Below are positions 47,476 through 57,834 of a stretch of 60,000 bases of DNA, piece after piece. Positions within the stretch are counted from its first letter, which is position 1. Each line of letters opens with the position of its first letter. Below the pieces are notes generated by a model. That model was not told the DNA's origin. It worked only from the letters and a program-made list of their open reading frames with translations, and ran no database searches. Both the position numbers and the translations under genes were made by a program. The stretch is taken from assembly GCF_008831285.2 (NCBI RefSeq), contig NC_045140.1, forward strand, positions 1,283,528-1,343,527, read 5' to 3'. The DNA is from Nymphaea colorata. Lineage: Eukaryota > Streptophyta > Magnoliopsida > Nymphaeales > Nymphaeaceae.

Positions 47476-48117
47476 TTTGACACAGCCTCGAAAGTTGAGT
47501 TAACAGGATGACCCATCCAACAATGCCAATGCTCCAGAGATCATGAATCAACTTAAGTAATCTTATTCTGCAATTTGAAACGATTTGGTTACATAAGCAA
47601 TGTCAGCGTTGTTAGAATCCAATTTCGCATCACCTATTCTAGAAATATCGCCATAACCCAGAAAGAATTTGGGACCTTGAAGGATTTAAACACCCCTTTT
47701 TGTTGCATTTGCATAAGAAGATCAATGATACCCAGGAGAAGAAAAGGAAAGGTCCTGCCCGGATATTCATATTGGTGTTGAGATACTCGAGGGGTTGTTT
47801 GGAAGCAAAGATAATTTATGAGCCCCAAAGAGAGAGGCACGTTCATCAGTCATGAACATGTTTCAATCTTGCAGCAGATTCGTAAGACAACCACAAGGTG
47901 TTCTTGCAGACAAATTGCCCCTAAGAGAATACATAATTCCAAAAACTATTTTTATTCGTTAAAGGACATTCGATATACAAAAGAATCAATACCCTTCAAC
48001 CCACAACAAAGAACTGAAGCCCCCAAATGTACATGAAACTTGAAAACCAAGGAAGATGGCACAAAGAGAAAATTTCATCTGCATGTCGAACAACGCCGTC
48101 GCGCACAACCAACGATA
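47476..48117. other. Spacer and 3' flank of AG-peptide gene 2
   Basis: No gene is supported. The last 120 bp share CCCTTCAACCCA and AAATGTACATG/CATGTACATAG with the 3' flank of AG-peptide gene 3. Confidence 0.45.
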
Positions 48118-48306
48118 TCAGAATTGGGAGAAGACGAAGAAGACGAATCCCAGGGAAGCCATGAAAGTCGCCGCAAACGCAGGAAGTGCAGGAGAGGAAC
48201 TAACAGGAGTGGGAGCGGGAGCAGATGCAGGAGTTGCTGCCATGGCAGCTGCAGCACACATCATTACCACCACCATGAGCAGAAGAAGGTCTCTAGCTCT
48301 TGCCAT
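48118..48306 (-). CDS. Arabinogalactan peptide, copy A of a pair (62 aa)
   Basis: Layout: signal peptide MARARDLLLLMVVVMMCAAA with cleavage near AMA, mature core ATPASAPAPTPVSSSPALP with Ala-Pro, Ser-Pro and Thr-Pro pairs, and a hydrophobic C-terminal GPI signal (FMASLGFVFFVF). It is a close paralogue of the gene at 51.3 kb; both are on the minus strand, 3.2 kb apart, and share the 5' UTR TC-rich tract and 3' flank. Expected at the cell surface, modified by hydroxyproline O-glycosylation and a GPI anchor. The plus-strand frames over the same DNA are shadows. Confidence 0.85.
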   Translation of the reverse strand: MARARDLLLLMVVVMMCAAAAMAATPASAPAPTPVSSSPALPAFAATFMASLGFVFFVFSQF

Positions 48307-51300
48307 TTCCTCTATCTCTCCCTCAGCTTCTCTCTTTCTCTCTTGCTCTCTCTCTCTGTGACGGGCTTCTCACATAGATATGTGGGTAGATAAAGCAATG
48401 GAGGAGGCAAGCTGACAGCAGATTCCAGCACGAAGCAAGAGAGGCGAGAGCTGGACATGGGCCCACAACGTGGTGGGGGACCCACCCGGTTCACCAACCA
48501 GCTTCACATGGCAGTTGCACATGGCCACCTGCAAAACCTGCGCGCCGCCTCAAAAGGAATCCGGGACTCATCGTCGCCGTTGGCCTCCGGCCCCCAGCTT
48601 GAATTTGGCTGCCACTGCTGCCATCGCCATTGCTGAAAACAAAAAAACTTAATGTCATCTTCTAGTGTTGCCCTAATTCCCATGTTTAAGAGGGAGAGGG
48701 CTCGGTCATCTTCTGTATTCTTGATTCATGTTAGTGAAAATTTTATGTGGCAGTAAATGTGGGAAAACTTTGGACTACGAACTAGTTTGTAGAGATCCTT
48801 GTGTTTTCTTCTTATTCTTGCTTATCTTGAAATGGAAAGGATTTTGTTGTTAGCACCCAACTTTAAAATCACCATAAATTTTACTGCTGCAGGTAAAATT
48901 TCTCACAGATGTTAATTTGATGTTGGTGTAAAACCCTTCCTTAAATTAATGTCAACGCTATAGGGTGCATGTTTGGTCTTCTCATCTTTCGAATCCATGA
49001 ATTTGAAGTGGCATGCTTCATTTGTGTCGACAAGATTTACAAACAGTAAAACCTATGGTTCATGAAAATCAGAATCAAGATTTAAGTTTGAGCTTTTCAT
49101 TTAAAATCAAATCTAAGTGGCAAGGTCCGATCTTAAATTCATGGATCCAGATCAATTTATGAACTCCTCTATGGTCTATATCATTTTCATAAAGCAAACC
49201 AAGCAGTACCATACATGCTTACGCTGAAGAAGGCGCTCACCATTTAGCACAAGTAACTGGATATTCCCTTGTACTTAAGTTTCTCAAGAATTGCACTTAC
49301 ATATGGCTTCCAAATCCATTTCATAGTGACATCCGATTGTTCAACCTAATGATTTGTGTTCTGCTCTTGAGCTGGCTTCTTACCTTTTTCATTCATTCAA
49401 ATTATGCAGAGAGTACACTTATAAGGTGGCAAAACTTAGATCACAGTCAATTAATATTAGAAAAACCTGTGGGTGGTAGCCCACACACAGCTGATACATC
49501 TATATTGCTTCAACAGAAGGCAACATGAGCTAGCTGTAGCTGTCTGTCTAGCTACCAGCCGAAGCCTCGCGAACTCCTTTGAATGGTGAATGGTCTTATC
49601 ATTAAGACTGACCAACCAAGAAAGAAAAGATTCGGCTATCACTTTTGACAGGTTGCCTAAAAAGACTGCTTCTCATGCATGATGAAGCAAAACGTCACTT
49701 GATCATCACAAGAAAGTAATATTTTGTGATACAGAAATGAGATATCCGCCACTTTTTTCTTATAAAGTCGGATCCTTGCATGTGAAAAGAGGTTGAGAAA
49801 TTAGTGTTAGCATTTTGAGAACGGCTAAAAAAATACTAAAGAGAAGTTCCACCTGACGGTGCGACGGGGTCCTCCATGGCTCTTTTATCTGGCTGCTTCT
49901 GTGCCCAACCGAGAAAGTAATTGCTCATTTTTTCACGTGAAAATCCCCTTGAAAATAACGGGTACTTAGCTTGCGAGAGAAAGCATGAACTTTGCGTTTC
50001 GCGAGCATGCATGAATGAAGTCATGAAGCAGCCTTCCTCCTTTGACTTGTCGTAAGAATATTGCATGGTTGGGAAAACTCAAGCCCTTTTATTTGAAAAA
50101 TACTAAACAAAATAACCAAGAGAAATTGAATTCCTAGAAACATGAAAATATCAAAACAACCAAGAAATATTGAATTTCTCGAAACATGAAATGATCTGCT
50201 TAAGTCTTAAAGCGTTGAAGAAGATTTTTATAGAATAGACCAAATTAAAGGTGGGTTTGAAGTTGAAACACCAGTTAAAAGCTAGAGAATATACATCAAG
50301 AATATATAGCCGCTTCCATAAGAAGGATTATTTCGTATATATTCATACCCGGATCAGGCCTCCTCGAGTTTAAAAGAGCTCGGATCAATTTTATTGACTC
50401 GTTAAGATGAACAAGCATACCTTTAGATCACTTTACTAATTTTTTAACGACTACCTGCATATTAAATTAGCTAGCTAGTTAATCAATCAAGTGTTAATTT
50501 GTTCTTTTGGTTCATTTGGCGGTAGATCCAATATATATATATATATGGCTTAACTGCTTGGATTTTGGTTAAGGTTTTACAGTAACTACACGTCAAGAAA
50601 GGATCCACATTTTCTAATGGATAATATTTTCCTATTTAAACATTATCAAAGCATAATGTAATCATTGATCAGAAAAAAGTAAATAAACGGTATGTACCTC
50701 ATGAATTTCCCGTTTCTCAAAAACAAATCTTTGAGAAATATATATTATGATATTGCTTCATGAATTTTCAGCCAACATTTAATGCATTCTCCTTGTTTTG
50801 TCTTATGTATATAACTTTGGAAGGAACCTTTCACAGGCGAAGCAAAACAGTAATTTGGTCCGTCCTCCAAGGTCAAGGGATTGAGCATTTTCGTTCTCAA
50901 AGACGTAAAACTTATGGCAGTCAAAAACACCAACTTCCTATATCCGCAAATGTAACACAGATCATGTATTATTGATATGTAATTTGTAATTTGAACTAGT
51001 TATTTAATTAAAGCAAGATCTAGCAGAAACTCAATCATTGGATAATTTTGCTGTAAAAGTACTGTCTCTACGATCCATTCATCTATTCACCCCTTACCAT
51101 GAACCGCGTAGAGGAGATTTGGAGACTGAGGTGATAAATGTTGCAGAAAGATATCAATCGAATATAAAAAAAAAAACAAGAATGTGATTACATTTAACAT
51201 GGAAACAAATCTCCCTTCAACCCATAATTAATCAAAGAACCAATTCCCCATGTACATAGCAATGCAAAGGCGATTGGAACACAGAAACCATCCGCGTGAT

Positions 51301-51322
51301 ACTGTTTACATCCCAAATCATA
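48307..51322. other. Spacer between the two AG-peptide copies
   Basis: No gene is supported. The minus frame at 49836-50066 has no motif I can name. Confidence 0.4.
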
Positions 51323-51514
51323 TCAGAAAACAGACCCAAACAGGAAGAAGAAGATCAATCCAAGAGAGGCCATGAAGGGCGCCACAAACACTGGGGGCAC
51401 AGGGGATGAGCTCACAGGAGTGGGGGTCGGAGCAGATGCCGGAGTTGCTGCCATGGCGGCCGCCCACATCATTGCCACCACCATCATCAGAACAAGATTT
51501 CTAGCTCCTGCCAT
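51323..51514 (-). CDS. Arabinogalactan peptide, copy B of a pair (63 aa)
   Basis: Paralogue of the 48.1 kb gene: MAGARNLVLMMVVAMMWAAA signal peptide, core ATPASAPTPTPVSSSPVPP and a GPI signal ending FMASLGLIFFFLF. One Ala-Pro of copy A is Thr-Pro here, and ALPAF is VPPVF, so the two mature peptides differ at a few glycosylation-context residues. A TC microsatellite lies in the 5' UTR and a TATA-like ATTATATATATG on the minus strand lies near 51580. Confidence 0.85.
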   Translation of the reverse strand: MAGARNLVLMMVVAMMWAAAMAATPASAPTPTPVSSSPVPPVFVAPFMASLGLIFFFLFGSVF

Positions 51515-51545
<31 letters not shown>

Positions 51546-51595
51546 GGACTCCACTGCTTTCTCCCCCAAGTTTTGCATATATATAATGTGGTGAA
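51515..51595 (-). promoter_or_regulatory. 5' UTR (TC/GA tract) and TATA box of AG-peptide copy B
   Basis: A TC run at 51519-51545 on the plus strand (GA in the transcript) precedes TATATATAAT at 51577-51587. Confidence 0.5.
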
Positions 51596-51869
51596 GAAGA
51601 CAAACTACAGCAGGGAAACTCCAACTGCCAAGAACTTTGAGACCTGGCATTGGACCCACTTACCCAACTTCACATGGCAGGGGACTAATCATTGAGGACA
51701 ATTTCCTATTGGCCTCACCCTGCTTGTCCCCCTCCGCCGCTCCATCTACCTTTATTGAAAGTCTAGTGATTCATAGGTAATTTATAATCCTGTCATGCCT
51801 GGTTGGCGCCGCCATGCTTCCACTATATATATATATATATATAAGAGAGAGAGAGATCAGTTCGGGTGT

Positions 51870-52082
51870 TAACCAAAGACATTGGATATAAGATGTTTAT
51901 TTAAGACTAAATTCGATCAGAACAGAACCCAATGCAATGTTTATGTAAATCCGATTGAATATCATTTCTTGAAGCCGATCTGATTTCTTAATTGGATGTT
52001 AAAATTTTATTTCTATATTAGATTTTTTTGAAATGATTTGGTCGCACATCAGATTCAAATTGAATTTATTGACATCCTTAAC
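51870..52082. repeat. Second copy of the dispersed repeat ending TTGACATCC
   Basis: Related to the block at 45355-45662: GATTGAATATCA, CCGATCTGATTTCTTAAT, GATTTTTTTGAAATGATT and the end AATTGAATTTATTGACATCC. Confidence 0.5.
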
Positions 52083-54190
52083 TGAAAGCCGGTCAATCGT
52101 TCAAGTCAAAGCATATTTCCGGTGCACAAACTCAAACTATGGCAGAGAATTCGATTGGGTCTTGTATGATATCATGCCCAAGTAGAGTTTAATCCAGCTC
52201 CAGTACTCATAGAATGCATTTGAAATCCATTTGTTTTGACAACCAATATGGATTTTAAATCCAATTTTTTTAACATGATTTGAACGCAAAAAATTCTAGA
52301 TCTGTCATCCGAATGGGAGAGTGTAACTTCACGTGTGCAGATCCAAAATCCATGCAGGAAGCCATGGGAAGAAGAAAGTGACAAGATCTCAACTCAGAAG
52401 GCAAGCCCAAGCCCTCAAAAATGTCCAAGCAAATACGCAGGTAAGCCTACATAAACTTGCCAGGCCTGTATAAGCTAAGCCCATATTCTCTCAAAAGAAA
52501 GAAGATTGGAAGAAAGAGACTGCGGATGTAGGTCCAAGGGCCAAACACATTAACAAATCCCCTCATCGAGGTTTCAAGTGAACCTTTAGCTGCCCCTCTC
52601 TCTCTCTCTCTCTCTTGCTGTGTGTGTATGTGTGTGCGTCTGTGTGATTAGCTTTACTTAGATCAGCATTTCTTATGTTTAATATTCATCCATTGTTGTT
52701 GCTTAAATTCACTTCTTGCTTTTTGTTTTCACCTTAGGCCACTTATGACTATTTCCATGTGTGTGGTGTGCTTGATATAGCTTATGGCTCCTTTTTTCGT
52801 CTCCTTTGCTTGTTCAGATTCTTTACTCTCGCACATTACCTTACATTGCAATTTGACAGTTTTTTTTTTCCTCCTCCTGTTTCTTTGCCTTTCTTTTTCT
52901 CTCTCTCTCTCACGCACACACACACACTCTCTTCATTTAGAAGATCTGGAATTTAAATAATGTCCCCAAATATCATCTTACATAGTATGACTCTGAAGTT
53001 GAAAGGCTTCAAATATATCCTTGGTCTTGTAAGTGGAATGTCATGACAGTGCATTATAAAGACCAAGCACACATAATTTCCCCTGCGTTTTTGTTCCCTC
53101 ATCGTGCTTCTTGCTTGGTGGACCGTAAGACTAGGTCATGATCTTTTTCTATAGACCATGAAAGTTTACCGGAGAAAAACACTGATAGATTTGGAATTAT
53201 ATTTTAACGCAAATTCCGTTCATTTTACTCATTACTCTAGCTGACATTCGTTAAATGCATTATATATTTAATTTCGGAACTAGTAAGAATTTGCAGGTGA
53301 GTGCTACATCCGGTTCGAATCTCACATTAGGCCTTTCTATCATTTTCGCTCATTAAGTTTTAGTAGGTATGACTAAGTTCCACAAGATTAAACCAAAGGT
53401 TTGACAAACATTTCCTCAAGACTTACGTCTACAGAAGTATTTAAAAAGTGAGGTTTGAACACTTGAGTTTTGTGCTACAAGGCTGACTAACAAGAACAGA
53501 ACAGAGTGAAAAGGGGAACAGAGCTGCTCAAGATCAACACGATCACAAGACTCAGTCGTTTCTCTTGGAAAGAAAGAAAACATTGCAAGACTTTCTATCT
53601 CCATCTTTTGGAGAATGTCCATATCCGCTGAAGTTGCCATTAAATGCTTTAGACACGAAACTTAAAACAAGAATCACTACAAAGCGAATACATCATGACG
53701 AGAGTTGTATTGTTTATTTATCATATATTTATTTATGAAATTGTTATCCGTGATCATGTGTTTCTGAATCATTGTTCCTCCAACTCCTGTCATGCTGTTG
53801 CACCATTTCCATATCCGGGTGCATGCGCAAAAATTAACTAATGATGAGCATGTGTTGTCTGATATTTGCTTGTCATGATAGAAAAATGGTTTGAAGCATT
53901 TCAATCGACACATGGAAGAGGATGATATCGAGATGTGAGTTCAAGAAACTTTTCTCTCAAGAACTGATGCTACATGCTTAATGCAAGTAAAAATTGCAGG
54001 AAATGTCCCAATTCCCATTCACAAGTACCCCTTTCCCACTGAAATACAGAAAGATTAGACAGAAGTGAAAATGAGAAATATAGAGAGAGAAAATCTGTGG
54101 CAGAGGACAGCTTCTGTGTGCCGAAAGTGCTACGTAGAACCAGCAGTGCTCTAGGTAATTATATTTGCCACGACAGGCTAAAGCTAATAA
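52083..54190. other. Spacer, no supported gene
   Basis: Short TC, TG and CA runs (52600-52640, 52898-52928). A tRNA-like B box (GGTTCGAATCTC) lies at 53311. The minus frame at 53416-53640 has no motif I recognise. Confidence 0.4.
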
Positions 54191-54193
54191 GCA

Positions 54194-54256
54194 TCACCCA
54201 TCTTTTGTGAAGCCAAAGTTTGAGTCCAACAGCAAAGTCTCCTCTGAACCAAAGAA
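54194..54256 (-). CDS. Possible terminal exon of an unidentified gene
   Basis: On the minus strand a good acceptor (AAATCTGCAG) is followed by 20 sense codons, FFGSEETLLLDSNFGFTKDG, and a stop. Base composition and the acidic, non-repetitive peptide look like a real C-terminus rather than spacer. Upstream exons would lie at higher coordinates; one weak candidate is 55940-56000, which has an acceptor and a GT donor, but its phase does not join cleanly. I cannot name the gene. Confidence 0.3.
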   Translation of the reverse strand, partial: FFGSEETLLLDSNFGFTKDG

Positions 54257-55549
54257 CTGCAGATTTTGAAACCTCGGATTAATATGCTATTGAAGCAGGA
54301 ACATGAGAAAAGGACAGTTTCTTAACATATATTAAAAATTTAAAGCAAACCCTTATCAGAAATTTAAGTATCCAAATCATCCAAAATTCTCATGCTTAGC
54401 TATCTCTAAGCATGAGATTGTTGGATTCTCAATTCATCATAATGAGAATTTATAATTCATGAGCAACAAAAAGGGTTCAAGCAGTCAAAATGATATTTAG
54501 GGCTCGATAAACTATAAACTAGAGGAAGTGGTCATAGTTTCTGTATCTGTCATAGTCACCAAAATAGAAGGCAACCCTAATAGGTTTTGCATCAAGGAGG
54601 ATGCCTCACGCAACTCATGCCACTTTCTTCCTCCAAGAGCCCAACCTAGTTGATTTTGAGTTAACAGACCTCTTGGAAATTTGTTTAATAGGTTTGGATA
54701 TATCTCGTGCTTAAGAATGCAATTCTGTGCATTTTCTTTTAAATATCAGGAAAAAATGGGAAATCTGAATGCTTCTACTAAACAACATACAGTAAAGTGA
54801 GTAACTAGAAAGACGAGGAAGAAAACATCCAGATTGCAGAATGCAACAAGCATTTCAGAAGTTCTGTTGTGTCCTGAAAGGTCTGTGACTCTGTGTAGAT
54901 GTAGTTTCCATTATTTGACTTTATAGGACCTATTCGAACATTAAAAGGAAAAACTGTTGTATCACAAAAATTTGATCCAACCACCTTGCGTGTAGCAAAC
55001 AGACATCACTGAAAGGCTATCGCTTCATAATTCTGAAAAAATTGTCAGCATAAGATCATTGTATGGTTTTTCAAATTTCATTTCCCTTGTGAATGTAGAA
55101 AACTCTTCCTAGTGTTATCCTCTGCCTGGTAATGGATATGTCTTCACCAGGGAAAACATTCTATAAAGCATGTGATAATGATGAGGAAGACCCTAACAGA
55201 ATTACATGTAGAGCAAACTATTAAGGTGAATTGAAAGGAAGAAAAGAGATAAACTAGTCAAGTGATAGCCCTGTCGGTGGTTATTACTGTCTTCATGACA
55301 GTGATGATCTTTCATGTGAAATGGGTTTCAGGTTAATCAGGAGAGGGTCAAAAAGGAAAGGATAGATTACCACAAAAGCAAAAAAGACAGCCTAAGCATT
55401 AATATGCTCTAGTCACTTGCATAGTTCAAAACGATTGCTATTTTCCCCGAACTTATGCCTCTGTCTCTCTCTCTTTCACACACACACACACTCTTTCTAA
55501 AGCCCCAACCAACCAAGACCTCAAGAGCATATTTCTTCCTCTTTGGCTG

Positions 55550-55583
<34 letters not shown>

Positions 55584-57060
55584 CCTTTCCTTTCCTAGGA
55601 TTTATCGAATACAGGATGGTATGGTCGTAAAAAGGCAATGCACTGAACGAGAAGGAAGGGAAGAGAAAAAAAGCGGGTGAAAGAGTGAGACAAAAAGGGG
55701 TTGGTTTTTCCTAGAAAGGGATAACCCATTGTCCATAGAAGACCGTGCACACACACACATATATATATAACATGCACAAACCTACCAGAGAAATGCCCCA
55801 TCTCATCTTGCATCATACTTACCATTTTACGTAAATACACAAAAGAGGGGCCTTATATTAATGGAAACGTATATAATGTGACTATAAGATACAAAGCCAT
55901 CCAGCTCAATTTCCTAAGACAATAACTGATATTTTATACCTGCATTTTGCAAGGAGAATCCTTGTCCTGGTAATTTCATCAAGTCCACAGGAGACATTTT
56001 CTACTTATTGATATTTGAAGAAACAACATCCATCAAAAAAACTTGATTTAACCAGTTCTCATGTGTCACTTCAAGTGAAGACGACACCAGTGCAATGCTT
56101 CACACGTGCATAAAAATCTCTTAATCAGCCGAGAAAAGAATGTTGTACTGCCAACTATATGACAACATTGCTCTTGAATCTTAATTAAAAACATATTTTG
56201 TTTTTTGTTCTTCAATTAGCAAAGATAAAACCCTCTCTAGAAGGGAAAAAGCACATGGTTTTTTAGCAATTACAGAGGCTTGCCCACTGACCAGAATGGA
56301 AGTCCTCTCCAACCTCCACACAACCTTATTCATTGACATGTAAATATCCTAAGGAATAAAGTTCGCTTTTAACTTAGAATCAGCATTCATATGGGAATAT
56401 AAATTTTTTAATGCAGAACCAATTAGCCAATAGCTTTTGTATTCATCCATCACCTTTCCAACGGATAGGGAAAAAAGTGAGTTGTCTTATATATTAGTTC
56501 CAAAAACGGCCTGCAAAAACTGAAAATTCAAGGAAAAGAAACATGAAGATTTGAAGATTATAGGAAAGATTGGCATCAACGCCAGAATTTCCTAACAATT
56601 TAGTAGTGAAACTTTTAGGAAGATAAAAATAAGGACGTGAAGATGCTGTAACACATAATGACATACGAGGCACTGAAATTTTAATCCATCTGAGATGAAC
56701 ACGAATATAAGGTGGCACTTCAAAATTTCAAACTAAAAGCTGCACTGCGGATGTGATAATAAAGAGTTTGCAATCTGCGGTTTCTAGCGGAGAGTTTAAT
56801 GTTCTAACATATTGAATGCCTTTGTTCCTTTTCCTCTTTATTCCCTTTTTTTCCTTTTGGGCGTACGAACTAACAAGCCAATAATAGGCTGCTCCCCATG
56901 ATAAGGTTGCTTGGTAGGATGATATTGCAGACTTTGCTACAAGCCTGCCAAATTCGTGTTTGTCCATATAATCTCATTCAGAAAAATGCCCAGGTCATAA
57001 AAGTACCAAGATATTGCTGATGCACTGTGTTCTTATGACATGGTTACTAGAAAAAGAAAC
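54257..57060. other. Possible intron/spacer DNA
   Basis: No gene is firmly supported. A (TA)n tract is at 55550-55581 and CA runs are at 55478-55490 and 55750-55760. It might contain introns of a minus-strand gene ending at 54194. Confidence 0.35.
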
Positions 57061-57061
57061 A

Positions 57062-57605
57062 CTTGCAGATGCCGCTAAGAACACAACCTACAGTATTTGC
57101 TATTTGAAATATGCCATGTTCGTAAATGACATAATTTATTATTTATGCATCATGTAGCAGAAGAACAGTACTATAGTTAGGTAAAATATGACCGCAAAAG
57201 TGATCTAAGATTCTAAGCATTAGCGTTACCAGCCGAAAAACTTTGTTCCATGTCACACAGGAAGGAGAATCATAAGAGTTTTTGCAGCATAAATGAAGGT
57301 TACAGGAGCTCCAAAGTATTGGTGACAATGAGGTCTCCCTATGATATAGCTCCCAAAGGAGAAGACTTGCAGATGTGAGCTAAGTCCACAACCTAAATTT
57401 CATTATTTGAAATACGCTATGCTTAAATCAGACATAATTTATGCATCAAGGGCACAAATACAGAAAGGCACAGATTATTCCACTTAGGCTGCAGAACATT
57501 AGCATTTTCCCAGCCGAAAAATTTTGTCCCATGTCTGTTACTAGCATGTCCTATAAAGAGAATCGTAACACTTTTGTAGCACGGTTTCCATTAATGAAAG
57601 AAAGA
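57062..57605. repeat. Tandem duplication, unit about 300 bp
   Basis: Two units (about 57062-57335 and 57364-57605) share, in order: ACTTGCAGATG, CACAACCTA, ATTTGAAATA.GC, GACATAATTTAT, TTATGCATCA, AGCCGAAAAA.TTTGT, CCATGTC, and CTTTTGTAGCA/TTTTTGCAGCA. The copies have diverged with several indels. Confidence 0.75.
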
Positions 57606-57684
57606 CAACAACGACCCTGAAATAATGTAAAACCGACTAGCAATCTGACCTTTCACGGGAATGAACGGTGGTGACGAATGACTG

Positions 57685-57834
57685 TCATGGTTGCTTAGAA
57701 GAAGAGGAAGGAAAAGGGGCAGACTTTCTCATGTTCTGGCGCTCTTGCTGTTGAAGGCGATGGACGTATACGATGCCTGCCCCAACGACAGATACCACCG
57801 CCAAGAACACCGATAAAGCCGTCTTCTGTCCCAT
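57685..57834 (-). CDS. Small single-pass membrane protein, PET117-like (49 aa as read)
   Basis: The product begins MGQKTALSVFLAVVSVVGAG, one hydrophobic segment (residues about 6-24), followed by IVYVHRLQQQERQNMRK and a Ser/Pro-rich end. The layout (short N-terminus, one membrane segment, V.....VH..Q..ER..M.K) resembles PET117, a mitochondrial cytochrome c oxidase assembly factor. PET117 normally continues with a charged helix; here the frame ends after KSAPFPSSSSKQP. Either the end is true, or an intron starts after MRK (a GT lies there, with poor context) and the helix is on a further exon that I did not find. The longer overlapping minus frame that starts at 57976 looks less protein-like. 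Confidence 0.45.
   Translation of the reverse strand: MGQKTALSVFLAVVSVVGAGIVYVHRLQQQERQNMRKSAPFPSSSSKQP

Noticed and set aside
49836-50066. 76-codon minus-strand frame ending in MEDPVAPSGGTSL
   Set aside because: It has no signal peptide or recognised motif, and no promoter or splice context that supports it. It resembles a short secreted-peptide tail only superficially.
53416-53640. 74-codon minus-strand frame beginning MATSADMDILQKME
   Set aside because: The first half looks somewhat protein-like, but I found no domain, homologue or splice partner, so I did not call a gene.
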